Shown piece by piece: positions 34,163-42,530 of a stretch of DNA of 64,000 bases. Source of the stretch: Humitalea sp050632385 (lineage in GTDB: Bacteria; Pseudomonadota; Alphaproteobacteria; Acetobacterales; Acetobacteraceae). The stretch is from the NCBI RefSeq assembly GCF_050632385.1, contig NZ_CP192599.1, positions 4,340,001 to 4,404,000 on the forward strand, read 5' to 3'. The notes under the pieces are model-generated. The model was not told the origin of the DNA, made no database searches, and saw only the letters and a program-made list of their open reading frames with translations. The position numbers and the translations under genes are program-made. Position 1 is the first letter of the stretch. Each line of letters starts with the position of its first letter.

Positions 34163-35038
34163 TCAGACGGGCCGTTCGCCGCGCGTGGTCAGCCGGTGCA
34201 TTCGCCGGCGACCGAGGCCGGTGAAGGCATCGCGCCGATGCATGGTGCAGCGGTTGTCCCAGATCACCAGGTCGCCGAGTTTCCATTCCTGCGCCCAGAC
34301 GCGGGAGGGATCATTGGCGGTGGCGAAGAGTTCGTCGCAGAGCGCTTCCGACTGCGCCAAGGGCAGGCCGGGGATATAGGCGCCGAAGCGGCGGCCGAGG
34401 TAGAGCGCCTGGCGGCCGCTGAGCGGATGGGTGCGGATGATCGGATGGATCGGGCCCGGCATCTCCCGCACGTCATCCGTCTCGATGTCCTTGTAGCCCG
34501 GGCGCCGGCCGCCCTGGGCGTTGTGGCTGGCCTGGTGCTTCATGCGCAGGCGCTTGATGCGCTCCCGCGTCTCCGGCGAAAGCGCGCCGAGGGCCGCATA
34601 CATATTGGCGAAGGAGGTATTGCCGCCGGTCGGCGGAACCTCCCGCGCCAGCAGCATGGTGAGGGCGGAGGGCGTGTCGGTGAAGGCGAGGTCGGTGTGC
34701 CAGTGCAATTCGCCGTCGCCATGCTCGCCGATCGGCTTGCCGTCGTCGGTGACGTTGGAGATGATCGTCACGTAGCGGGCGTTCTCGAGATAGACGGGCC
34801 GGCTGCGGGTGAAGTCCGGCGAAGGGAGGAGTTCCCCAAAGCGGCTGCCGAAGCGTTCGAAGGCGACGTCGTCGATATCCGTGCTGCGGATGCGAATGAC
34901 AAGGTGGTCAAGCAGCGCCTGACGGACGACGGCCATATCCTCGTCCGAGAAATGGCCTGGGTCGAAATCGACGATGTCGGCACCAAGCGGGCCGCCGGTT
35001 GGTACGGCACGGACCCTGGTCTGGGCTTCGGCGAGCAT
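34163..35038 (-). CDS. TauD/TfdA-family Fe(II)/2-oxoglutarate dioxygenase
   Basis: A 291-residue nonheme iron dioxygenase. The iron facial triad is visible as HWHTDLAF (H114, D116) and the distal His267 in CTMHRRDAF; the Arg for 2-oxoglutarate lies shortly after, in the RRRMHRLT region. TauD/TfdA enzymes hydroxylate sulfonates, aryloxyacids or similar molecules. It leads an operon with a regulator, receptor and permeases, so it probably starts breakdown of the imported compound. ATG 35038 is chosen over an upstream extension by ribosome site GAGG and family length. Confidence 0.9.
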   Translation of the reverse strand: MLAEAQTRVRAVPTGGPLGADIVDFDPGHFSDEDMAVVRQALLDHLVIRIRSTDIDDVAFERFGSRFGELLPSPDFTRSRPVYLENARYVTIISNVTDDGKPIGEHGDGELHWHTDLAFTDTPSALTMLLAREVPPTGGNTSFANMYAALGALSPETRERIKRLRMKHQASHNAQGGRRPGYKDIETDDVREMPGPIHPIIRTHPLSGRQALYLGRRFGAYIPGLPLAQSEALCDELFATANDPSRVWAQEWKLGDLVIWDNRCTMHRRDAFTGLGRRRMHRLTTRGERPV

Positions 35039-35050
35039 GGACGCCTCCTC

Positions 35051-35074
35051 TGTCCTTGATGGACTTATTTGTCC
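35051..35074. promoter_or_regulatory. Candidate GntR operator upstream of the TauD operon
   Basis: GTCC and GGAC half-sites alternate: GTCC at 35052-35055, GGAC at 35061-35064 and GTCC at 35071-35074, with GGACTTATTTGTCC forming a small palindrome. It lies directly upstream of the TauD start, inside the divergent gap shared with the GDSL gene. The regulator gene is two positions down the operon. Only spacing and symmetry support this. Confidence 0.25.
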
Positions 35075-35200
35075 GCATGCTCGCGGCGATCTTGCCAATT
35101 TGTCAACGGCAATTCGCGAGCACCCCTTAGGTCAGGGTATTGACCCATACGGCCACCGGGCCGAATGTTGGCGAAAGACATCGTCCTGGGGAGGACCGCC

Positions 35201-36109
35201 ATGTTGCTTCGCCTCGCACTCCTGGCCGGCCTGGCCGTTGGTTTCGTCCAGCCCGTCGCGGCGGAAGCGATCTTCGTATTCGGCGACAGCCTCTCCGACG
35301 GCGGCAACAACTTCGTCTTGCGCGGCGGCGCCAACCCGAGGCCGCCCTATGCCGAGCGGTCGACCAATGGACCGGTGTGGGTGGAACTGCTCGCGCCGAT
35401 GATCGGCGCGGAAACGCCCGTCGCCAGCCGGCGGGGCGGGACCAATTATGCCTATGGTGGCGCCACCTCCGGGCCGACCGCCGTCTATGCCGCGACCCCC
35501 AGTGATGGCCCCGGACAGCTTGCCGAGTATCTGGCGCGCACCCCCGCGGCGGATCCTGCGGCGCTGCATGTGATCTGGATCGGCGCCAACGACCTCGCCG
35601 CGATCTTCCGCGCCGAAGGCATCGATGGCCCCTTGGCGGGCCAGGCCATCGCGCAGACGACGGCGAATGTCGCAACCCTGGTCAATACCTTGGCCGAGCG
35701 CGGCGCCAAGCGCTTCCTGCTCGTGACGGTGCCCGACCGCGGCATCGTGCCGCGCTACGCCTTGGACACGCCGCCGATCGCCGCCAATGCGACGCAGCGT
35801 AGCGAGGCGCTGAACGCTGCGCTGGTGCCGGCCATTCGCGCCATCGCCGAACAGCGTGGGCTGGAACTGCGGGTTTTTGATGCCTTCGCGACCTATCGCG
35901 CGGTCGTGGCCGACCCTGCACGCTTCGGCCTCGTGGAGGCCAGGCAGGTGTGCTGGGTCGGCGACGCGCTGGGCAACGGGACCCAATGCGCGGCGCCGGA
36001 TCGCTTCTTCTACTGGGACCCCGCGCATCCGACGACCGTGGGGCATCGCATCCTCGCCGAGGCGGCGTCTCGCGTGATGCAGGCGCCGCCCCTGGTCGCG
36101 GCGCGCTGA
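35201..36109 (+). CDS. Secreted GDSL/SGNH-family esterase
   Basis: A 302-residue exported lipase/esterase. A signal peptide (LRLALLAGLAVGFVQPVAAEA) precedes block I FVFGDSLSDGGNN with nucleophile Ser30. Block III GANDL supplies the oxyanion Asn, and block V is WDPAHPT with Asp273 and His276. Length covers only the passenger domain; there is no beta-barrel, unlike EstA-type autotransporters. GGGGAGG at 35188-35194 fixes ATG 35201 over ATG 35165. Its TGA abuts the stop of the convergent next gene to form TGATCA. Confidence 0.88.
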   Translation: MLLRLALLAGLAVGFVQPVAAEAIFVFGDSLSDGGNNFVLRGGANPRPPYAERSTNGPVWVELLAPMIGAETPVASRRGGTNYAYGGATSGPTAVYAATPSDGPGQLAEYLARTPAADPAALHVIWIGANDLAAIFRAEGIDGPLAGQAIAQTTANVATLVNTLAERGAKRFLLVTVPDRGIVPRYALDTPPIAANATQRSEALNAALVPAIRAIAEQRGLELRVFDAFATYRAVVADPARFGLVEARQVCWVGDALGNGTQCAAPDRFFYWDPAHPTTVGHRILAEAASRVMQAPPLVAAR

Positions 36110-36601
36110 TCAGGCGGTCAGGGTTCGCCCGCGCCGCGCAGCCCGGACGGCCGCAACACCAAGCACGACAAAGCCGGCCAGCAGGACCGCCTGCGTCACG
36201 TTAAAGGGTGTTTCGGATCGCGTCGCCGCCGCGCGCAGTTCCGGCAGTTTGGCAAAGGCCTGCGCCACGGCCACCAAGGCCAGCAGGTAGAGGCTGGCCA
36301 CCATCCCGCCCGCATCCACCTGGCGCCAGCCGCCATCCAGCCGGAAGGCGTAGCGCGCGGCGAGCACGAGGCCGAGGACGGGCAGTGCGATCCCGCCCAC
36401 CAGATGCGATGGCAGGATCCGGCCGAGGGGAAACAGGAAGCCCGTGACGCTGGTGGCGATCGCGCTGGCGAGGAACATTCCCGTCCAGCCGGGGCGGGCA
36501 CCCTCACGCAGCAATTGGGCGACCACGACCGCACCTGTCGCCAGGGCGATGAAACTGAGCGCCGTATGGAGTGTCGTCAGCGTGGATAGATCGCTCGCCA
36601 T
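36110..36601 (-). CDS. Small multi-pass membrane protein of unknown function
   Basis: A 163-residue protein made mostly of four or five hydrophobic helices (LHTALSFIALATGAVVVAQL, TGMFLASAIATSVTGFLFP, HLVGGIALPVLGLVLAARY, ASLYLLALVAVAQAFA, AVLLAGFVVLGVAAV). The layout and the His at the start of the first helix resemble DUF2306-like membrane proteins, but I cannot assign it. ATG 36601 is the start that directly precedes the first helix. It is convergent with the GDSL gene, stops touching. Confidence 0.65.
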   Translation of the reverse strand: MASDLSTLTTLHTALSFIALATGAVVVAQLLREGARPGWTGMFLASAIATSVTGFLFPLGRILPSHLVGGIALPVLGLVLAARYAFRLDGGWRQVDAGGMVASLYLLALVAVAQAFAKLPELRAAATRSETPFNVTQAVLLAGFVVLGVAAVRAARRGRTLTA

Positions 36602-36887
36602 CGCAGGCCCCCCCGCCGCGATCCGCCGGGGACCGCAGGTGCGAGTCATACCTGCATCATGGGGCGTTGCCGCAACGGTTTTTAGAGCGTGATGACCGCA
36701 GGCGCGAAGGCGCCGAAGATCTGAATCACCCGCGAAAACAGAATCCTGGACCCTGATGGGTGAGTGAAGGCGAACGCATCCGGGTCTAGCGCCGCTACCC
36801 TGCCCCGCCATGGGGGCAAATCCGGGCAGGAACCGAAGGTTCCCGCCGGAAAGCGCGAGGGGTGAAAAAAACCCCTCGCCTACACCG
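36602..36887 (-). terminator. Gene-free gap with hairpins downstream of rpsO
   Basis: No gene is seen in this 286-bp gap. Just after the rpsO stop, a 9-bp stem (36855-36863 with 36871-36879) encloses a loop that is TTTTTTC on the coding strand; it is the best terminator candidate. Two smaller hairpins follow (GGAACC/GGTTCC at 36829-36843 and TGCCCC/GGGGCA at 36801-36818). They probably end or protect the long translation-operon transcript. Confidence 0.5.
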
Positions 36888-37157
36888 TCAGCGACGGATG
36901 CCGAGGCGCCCGATCAGGCTCTCGTAGCGCTTGTGGTCCTTGCGCTTCAGGTAGTCGAGCAAGCCACGACGCTGGCCAACCAGGACCAACAAACCACGAC
37001 GGCTGTGGAAATCCTTGGGGTGCGCCTTGAGGTGTTCGGTCAGGTAGGTGATCCGGCCGGAGAGCAGGGCGACCTGGACCTCCGGGCTGCCGGTGTCATT
37101 CGCCTTGGTCTGGTATTCTTTGACAACCGCCGAGCGGGCGGCCAAGTCCATCGACAT
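36888..37157 (-). CDS. rpsO: 30S ribosomal protein S15
   Basis: An 89-residue S15, a primary 16S rRNA-binding protein of the small subunit. The sequence TGSPEVQVALLSGRITYLTE, HPKDFHSRRGLLVLVGQRR and LLDYLKRKDHKRYESLIGRL is unmistakable. ATG 37157 begins MSMDLAAR; the longer frame upstream is unsupported. It lies 22 nt after truB and ends the translation operon. The pnp gene, which normally follows rpsO, is not here; its 3' end is at the other end of this segment. Confidence 0.97.
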   Translation of the reverse strand: MSMDLAARSAVVKEYQTKANDTGSPEVQVALLSGRITYLTEHLKAHPKDFHSRRGLLVLVGQRRGLLDYLKRKDHKRYESLIGRLGIRR

Positions 37158-37179
37158 CGCGTGTTCCTTCGCGTTTGAG

Positions 37180-38133
37180 TTAGGCTTCGCCCTGGCCACC
37201 CATCCAGCGTTCGGGGAGCAACATGCCCCCATCCAGCCGGCACAGGCCCAACAAGCGCTCCCCCGCCATCACGCGGACCAGGCCCCCATCGGGGCTGGCA
37301 TCGGTCGGAATGCGGCCCATGAACGCGACAAGGCTCATTGCCTCGCCGTGTTGGAGCCTCATGGCCTCTCCTGCGGTCGCGGCCAGTGCCGGGATGTCGG
37401 CCAGCGCGGTCGTTACCGGCAAGAGAAGGTCCGGGGAAGGAGGCGGCGTATCGCCGGAAACCAGCAAAGAGTCCAGCGAAACCGCCATGCTCTCAAGGAA
37501 GGGGCCGACCCGCAGGCGGCGCAGCGCCGTGATATGCCCGACGGTGCCGAGCGCACGCGCCACATCGCGGGCGAGCGAGCGCATGTAGACGCCCTTGCCC
37601 GAGCGCACATGGAAGATGGCGGTATCGGCGTCCGGCCGTTCGACCAGGTCGAATTCATCGACACGGGCCGGGCGGGCGGCGATGTCGACCGCCTGGCCGG
37701 AACGGGCCAGGTCATAGGCGCGTTCGCCGCCGATCTTGATCGCCGAATACTGCGGCGGGATCTGCATGATGTCGCCGCGAAAGGCGGGCAATGCGGCGCG
37801 GATCGCCTCATCCGAGGGTCGCGCGTCGGAGGTTTCGATCACCACGCCGTCGGAATCATCCGTGTCGCGTGCCTCGCCGAAGCGCAACGTGAAGCGGTAG
37901 ATCTTGGTCGCGTCCATGGCATAGGGGACGGTCTTGGTGGCGGCACCGAAAGCCAGCGGCAGCACGCCGGTCGCCAGCGGATCCAGCGTCCCGCCATGGC
38001 CGACCTTCTGGGCCTGGAAGGCGCGCTTGACCTTGTTGACCACATCGGTCGAACCCATGCCACCCGGCTTGTCGATCACCAGCCAGCCGTCGAGGACGCG
38101 GCCCTTGGGCTTACGTTGAAAACGCGGGGGCAT
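37180..38133 (-). CDS. truB: tRNA pseudouridine(55) synthase
   Basis: A 317-residue TruB that isomerises U55 in the T-arm of tRNAs. The catalytic Asp51 lies in GHGGTLDPLATGVLPL; KPGGMGSTDVVNKVKRAF and QYSAIKIGGERAYDLARSG are family motifs, and GVYMRSLARDVARALGTVGH follows. A C-terminal PUA-like segment ends the protein. ATG 38133 lies 1 nt after the thioesterase stop, showing tight coupling with that unexpected neighbour. Confidence 0.95.
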   Translation of the reverse strand: MPPRFQRKPKGRVLDGWLVIDKPGGMGSTDVVNKVKRAFQAQKVGHGGTLDPLATGVLPLAFGAATKTVPYAMDATKIYRFTLRFGEARDTDDSDGVVIETSDARPSDEAIRAALPAFRGDIMQIPPQYSAIKIGGERAYDLARSGQAVDIAARPARVDEFDLVERPDADTAIFHVRSGKGVYMRSLARDVARALGTVGHITALRRLRVGPFLESMAVSLDSLLVSGDTPPPSPDLLLPVTTALADIPALAATAGEAMRLQHGEAMSLVAFMGRIPTDASPDGGLVRVMAGERLLGLCRLDGGMLLPERWMGGQGEA

Positions 38134-38134
38134 A

Positions 38135-38518
38135 TCAGTCAGTGTCCTCAGGAATCGGGCGTGGGCGGCCGGCTGTGTCCAGCGCGACAAAGGTGAAGAC
38201 CGCCTGGGTGACGCGGCGGGTGGCGTCTTCATGGCGTTCGCGGGTCCAGGCCTCGATGCGGATGCGCATGGAGGTGCGGCCGGTGGCGAGCACGGTGGCG
38301 TAGAGGCTGACCTCGTCGCCGACATGCACCGGGGCTTCGAAAGACATCGCCTCCACCGCCACGGTCGCGGCGCGGCCGCGTGCCCGGCGGGCGGCGGCAT
38401 TGCCGGCGGCCAAATCCATCTGCGCCATCAGCCAGCCACCAAAAATATCGCCGGCCGGATTGGTGTCGGCCGGCATGGCAATGGTGCGGATGACGGGCGG
38501 TTCGGTCGGCGCCGTCAC
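38135..38518 (-). CDS. Acyl-CoA thioesterase, YciA-like hotdog fold
   Basis: A 127-residue hotdog thioesterase. NPAGDIFGGWLMAQMDLAAG holds the catalytic Asp and the central helix, and the strand FEAPVHVGDEVSLYATVLAT is typical of the YciA/BFIT class. It hydrolyses acyl-CoA to free acid and CoA. It is embedded between rbfA and truB, overlapping rbfA by ATGA and 1 nt from truB, so it is co-expressed with translation factors. Such an insertion is not standard for this operon. Confidence 0.88.
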   Translation of the reverse strand: MTAPTEPPVIRTIAMPADTNPAGDIFGGWLMAQMDLAAGNAAARRARGRAATVAVEAMSFEAPVHVGDEVSLYATVLATGRTSMRIRIEAWTRERHEDATRRVTQAVFTFVALDTAGRPRPIPEDTD

Positions 38519-38928
38519 TCCGGGTCTTCCGGTTCGTTCTTGGCCAGCAGGTCGCGCAACACTTCGGGCTGCTTCATCAGCAGGTCCATCTTCAGCGCGT
38601 AATCCGGTGCCGTATCGGGCTGGAAATGCAGTTGCGGCGCGAACTTGAGGCGCACCGCCTGCGACACCGCGTGCCGCAGATGCGGCTGTTCGGCATGCAG
38701 CAGCTTCAGCAATTCGTTGGACACGGGCTTGCCGAGGGCGGCGACAAAAACCGTCATGTGCTTGAGATCGGGCGATGCCCGAACCTCGGTCGCGGTCAGG
38801 GCGATGCCATCAAGGGCGGGGTCACGGAATTCCCCGCGCGCAAAAACGGCGGAAAGCGCGTGACGCACTTCTTCGCCGACCCGCAGCATACGCTGGGACG
38901 GCCCCGCATCGGCGGCGCGTTTCGACAT
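38515..38928 (-). CDS. rbfA: 30S ribosome-binding factor A
   Basis: A 137-residue RbfA, a KH-like cold-shock factor that matures the 16S rRNA 5' end. Family features: SQRMLRVGEEVRHALSAVF at the start, VRASPDLKHMTVFVAALG in the core, and LRHAVSQAVRLKFAPQLHF. Length is normal. It follows infB after 75 nt and overlaps the thioesterase start by 4 nt. Confidence 0.94.
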   Translation of the reverse strand: MSKRAADAGPSQRMLRVGEEVRHALSAVFARGEFRDPALDGIALTATEVRASPDLKHMTVFVAALGKPVSNELLKLLHAEQPHLRHAVSQAVRLKFAPQLHFQPDTAPDYALKMDLLMKQPEVLRDLLAKNEPEDPE

Positions 38929-39003
38929 GGTGGTGGTGTTCCCTGGATAACCGGCGCCCCCGTTCTACGGGGGCGCCCCCGACGCTTTGACCCTGGACGC
39001 CTT

Positions 39004-41859
39004 TTACAGCGTGCCGGCGACCGTCTCGACCTCGTAGCACTCGATCTGGTCGTCCACACGGATATCGTCGTAGCGCATGAAGCCCATGCCGCATTCGTAG
39101 CCGTTCGTGACTTCCTTCACGTCGTCCTTGAAGCGACGCAGGGTCGAAAGTTCGCCCTGGTGGATCACCACGCCCTCGCGCAGCAGGCGAACGCCGCAGC
39201 CGCGGCGGACCACGCCCTCGGTCACGCGGCAACCGGCGACCTTGCCGATGCGCTTGACCTCGAACACCTGCAGGATCTGGGCGTAGCCCAGGAACTTTTC
39301 GCGCTGCACCGGAGCCAGCTTGCCGCGGACCAGCTTCTCGATGTCGTCCGCGACCTCGTAGATGATCGAGTAGTAGCGGATGTCGACACCGTCGCGCTGC
39401 GCCATCTCCCGCGCCTGCACCGTGGCGCGGACGTTGAAGGCGACGACCACGGCATCGGAAGCCTTGGCGAGCTGGATGTCCGACTCGGTGATCTGGCCGA
39501 CGGCGCTGTGCAGCACCCGGACCTTCACCTCGTCGTTGCCGATCTTGCCCAGGGTCACGCCGATGGCTTCGGCGCTGCCCTGCACGTCGGCCTTGACGAC
39601 GCAGGTGACTTCCTTCTGCGCGCCGGCCTGGATGCGGGCCAGCATTTCGGTCAGCGTGCCACGGCTGGCGCCGGCGGCATTCACCGCCTTCTCGCGCAGG
39701 CGGGCCTGGCGGAATTCGCTGATTTCGCGGGCGCGGGCTTCGTTCTCGACCGCGATGAAGGTCTCACCGGCCGAGGGCACGCCCGACAGGCCGAGGATTT
39801 CCACCGGGACCGAGGGTCCGGCTTCCTTCACCGTCTTGCCCTTGTCGTCCACGATCGCGCGCAGGCGGCCCCATTCGGCGCCGGCAACGACGATGTCGCC
39901 CTGCTTCAGGGTGCCCTTCTGGACCAGCACGGTCGCGACGGCGCCGCGGCCCTTGTCCAGGCGGCTTTCGATGACCGTGCCTTCAGCGGCACGATCCACG
40001 GCGGCGCGGAGGTCGAGCACTTCGGCCTGCAGCAGGATCGATTCCAGCAGCTTGTCGAGGTTGGTGCCCTGGGTCGCGCTGACCAGCACCACCTGGGTTT
40101 CACCGCCGAGGTCTTCCACGACGATGTCGTGGCTCAGCAGTTCCTGCTGCACGCGGGCCGGGTTCACGCCGGGTTTGTCGATCTTGTTGACCGCCACGAT
40201 GATCGGCACGTTCGCCGCCTTGGCGTGGCGAATGGCCTCGATCGTCTGCGGCATCACGCCGTCATCCGCCGCGACCACGAGCACCACCATGTCGGTGACC
40301 GAAGCGCCACGGGCGCGCATCGAGGTGAAGGCCTCGTGGCCCGGCGTGTCGATGAAGGTGACGCGTTCGCCGGACGGCAGCTTCACCTGGTAGGCGCCGA
40401 TGTGCTGGGTGATGCCACCGGCTTCGCGGCCGGCCACATCGGTCTTGCGCAGCGCGTCCAGCAGGCTGGTCTTGCCGTGGTCGACGTGGCCCATGATGGT
40501 CACGACCGGCGGGCGCGGCACCATGGTGGTGTCGACGTCCACGACGCCTTCCAGGCCGATTTCCACGTCGCTGTCGGCAACGCGCTTCACCCGGTGGCCG
40601 AATTCCTGGACCACGAGTTCGGCGGTGTCGGCGTCGATGCTCTGCGTCAGGGTCGCCATGACGCCCATGCGGAACAGCGACTTCACCACTTCGCCGCCAC
40701 GGGCGGCCATGCGGTTGGCGAGTTCCTGCACCGTGATGACTTCCGGCACCACGACGTCACGCACGACGCGCACCTGGTCGGAGCGCAGCCGGGCCAGTTC
40801 GGCCTGGCGGCGTTCGCGTTCACGGGCGCGGCGCAGCGAGGAGATCGAGCGGGACCGCTCGTCCTCGCCCTCGATCGCGGCATTCACGTCGACGCGGCCG
40901 CTGTCGCGGCGGCCGGCGGAGGCCGGGGTGGTCTTGCGGACGGGCGGCGGCGGCATGCGCTTGCCGGCGGGGCCCATCGGCATCCCGCCCGGACGGCGCG
41001 GCGGACCGCGACGTTCTTCTTCTTCCTCGCCCGCCGGACGGGCGCGCAGGGTCAACTTGGCGGCGGCCGCACCCGGGGTGGTGGCGGCGGCGCCGGGGGC
41101 TGGGCTGCCGGGGCGGCGGGCCGGGACCGGGGCCTGGCCGACGGCATTGGCCGCGATCGGGCGGGCGACGGTCTGGCGGACCGGGCTGCCGGGCAGGTCG
41201 ACGGCCGGGGCGGCGGCGACCGGCGCGGGGGCGGCCGGGGCAGCGGCGACCGGGGCCGGGGCGGCTTCCTCGGCCGGTTCGGGCGAAGGCACGCCGGTGG
41301 CGCGGGCCAGGGCGGCTTCGATATTGGCGCGCTTGGCAGCTTCGGCCGCGACCTTGCGCGCCTCCTCGGCGGCGCGGGCGTCCTCTTCCGCCTGGCGGCG
41401 GTCGTCCTCGGCGCGGCGGGCCGCTTCCTCGGCGGCGGAGCGGACCATCAGCGCCTGCTGCTCACGCAGCTCGCGCTCACGCTGGGCCTGAAGCCGGCGC
41501 TGTTCGTCCAGCACGCGCTGGCGGGTGGCCAGTTCGGCGGCGGTCAGGGGCCGGCCGGCGGGGGTTGCCGCGGGGCGCGGTGCCGCCGGGGCGGCGGCCC
41601 CTGGCTTCGCCGCGGCGGGCACGGCCGGGGCCGCGGGGCGCGAGCCCTGCGAGGGCACCATCACCTGCGGTCCGCCCGGGCGTGCCGGCGTGCTGACGAC
41701 GCGCTTCTTCAGCACCTCGACCTGCACAGCCTTGCTGCGGCCATGGCTGAAGGACTGGCGGACGGTGCCGCCATCGACTGTCTTGTTGAGTTCCAGACGA
41801 CCGCTGGGCCGAAGGCTCAGCTTGTTCTTGGTCGCATCCTGGTCGTTTTGATCGCTCAT
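39004..41859 (-). CDS. infB: Translation initiation factor IF-2
   Basis: A 951-residue IF-2, the GTPase that brings initiator fMet-tRNA to the 30S subunit. Residues 1-350 are low-complexity Ala/Pro/Arg/Glu-rich with an AAEEAARRAEDDRRQAEEDA-like coiled segment. An IF2_N motif (EVITVQELANRMAARGGEVV) precedes the GTPase domain with G1 GHVDHGKT at 457-464, G3 DTPGHEAF and G4 NKID. Domains II-IV follow, ending YDDIRVDDQIECYEVE. ATG 41859 (MSDQND) is used; an in-frame ATG 30 nt upstream is less likely. Confidence 0.96.
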   Translation of the reverse strand: MSDQNDQDATKNKLSLRPSGRLELNKTVDGGTVRQSFSHGRSKAVQVEVLKKRVVSTPARPGGPQVMVPSQGSRPAAPAVPAAAKPGAAAPAAPRPAATPAGRPLTAAELATRQRVLDEQRRLQAQRERELREQQALMVRSAAEEAARRAEDDRRQAEEDARAAEEARKVAAEAAKRANIEAALARATGVPSPEPAEEAAPAPVAAAPAAPAPVAAAPAVDLPGSPVRQTVARPIAANAVGQAPVPARRPGSPAPGAAATTPGAAAAKLTLRARPAGEEEEERRGPPRRPGGMPMGPAGKRMPPPPVRKTTPASAGRRDSGRVDVNAAIEGEDERSRSISSLRRARERERRQAELARLRSDQVRVVRDVVVPEVITVQELANRMAARGGEVVKSLFRMGVMATLTQSIDADTAELVVQEFGHRVKRVADSDVEIGLEGVVDVDTTMVPRPPVVTIMGHVDHGKTSLLDALRKTDVAGREAGGITQHIGAYQVKLPSGERVTFIDTPGHEAFTSMRARGASVTDMVVLVVAADDGVMPQTIEAIRHAKAANVPIIVAVNKIDKPGVNPARVQQELLSHDIVVEDLGGETQVVLVSATQGTNLDKLLESILLQAEVLDLRAAVDRAAEGTVIESRLDKGRGAVATVLVQKGTLKQGDIVVAGAEWGRLRAIVDDKGKTVKEAGPSVPVEILGLSGVPSAGETFIAVENEARAREISEFRQARLREKAVNAAGASRGTLTEMLARIQAGAQKEVTCVVKADVQGSAEAIGVTLGKIGNDEVKVRVLHSAVGQITESDIQLAKASDAVVVAFNVRATVQAREMAQRDGVDIRYYSIIYEVADDIEKLVRGKLAPVQREKFLGYAQILQVFEVKRIGKVAGCRVTEGVVRRGCGVRLLREGVVIHQGELSTLRRFKDDVKEVTNGYECGMGFMRYDDIRVDDQIECYEVETVAGTL

Positions 41860-41885
41860 CCGTCCGCCTGGTAACCTGGTAACCG

Positions 41886-42530
41886 TCAAACTGTCCCGGG
41901 GGTGCTGGGGCCGCCGGCGAAACCGGCCAACCTCTGCGCCTCGGTTGCGATGGATCCGGCCAAACGACCAGGCGCCACCGCCACATGCACCGCCTGGTCC
42001 CGACCGAACACCCCGCCGAGATCGGCGGCGGTGAGCGGTGTGACCACCGGCACGTCGCGTCTGCCAAGCAGACGATCGCGTTCGGACAAGCTACCGTCCG
42101 CCGCTTCCACCAACAGGCCGACCCGGCCCGCCAGCAGCCATTCCTTCACGGCTGCCCAACCGGCAACCGCCTGTCCGGCACGCCGCGCCAGACCGATCTG
42201 GTCGCGTACGCGGCGCCGCAGACCATCCTCGATCCGCAACCTCAGGTCGGGGGGGACATGCACCGCACACCGCGCGGCCTTGGCAAAGGCCCCACGGGTG
42301 ACGGCGCGTTCTAGCACATCGCCCCGCGCGCTCAACCACAAACCCCGCCCCGGCAGCTTCGCCGCGAGGTCGGGGACCACCGTGTTGTCGGGACCGATCA
42401 CGAAGCGCAACATTTTTTCGCGCGAATCCGTGTCGCGCGTGACGATGCAGCGCCGGGTCGGTCCGGTTTCGGGTTCGTCCTCTACGGGATCGGCCGGGTC
42501 GGTCGTCGCGTCAGGCGGGGGCGTTGTCAT
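41886..42530 (-). CDS. ylxR: YlxR family RNA-binding protein with L7Ae-like domain
   Basis: A 214-residue protein. The N-terminal YlxR/DUF448 domain has RRCIVTRDTDSREKMLRFVI and LPGRGLWLSARGDVLERAV; this small nucleotide-binding domain sits in the nusA-infB operon in many bacteria. The C-terminal half (RRRVRDQIGLARRAGQAVAG) looks like an L7Ae/YlxQ-type RNA-binding domain fused on, as in other alphaproteobacteria. The chosen ATG 42530 lies inside nusA, overlapping its end by 20 nt. Its role is unproven; RNA binding is expected. Confidence 0.85.
   Translation of the reverse strand: MTTPPPDATTDPADPVEDEPETGPTRRCIVTRDTDSREKMLRFVIGPDNTVVPDLAAKLPGRGLWLSARGDVLERAVTRGAFAKAARCAVHVPPDLRLRIEDGLRRRVRDQIGLARRAGQAVAGWAAVKEWLLAGRVGLLVEAADGSLSERDRLLGRRDVPVVTPLTAADLGGVFGRDQAVHVAVAPGRLAGSIATEAQRLAGFAGGPSTPGTV

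Noticed and set aside
38626..41874. Plus-strand open frame of about 1,080 codons opposite infB and rbfA
   Set aside because: Antisense shadow of infB; translation is His/Gly/Asp-rich with no domain.
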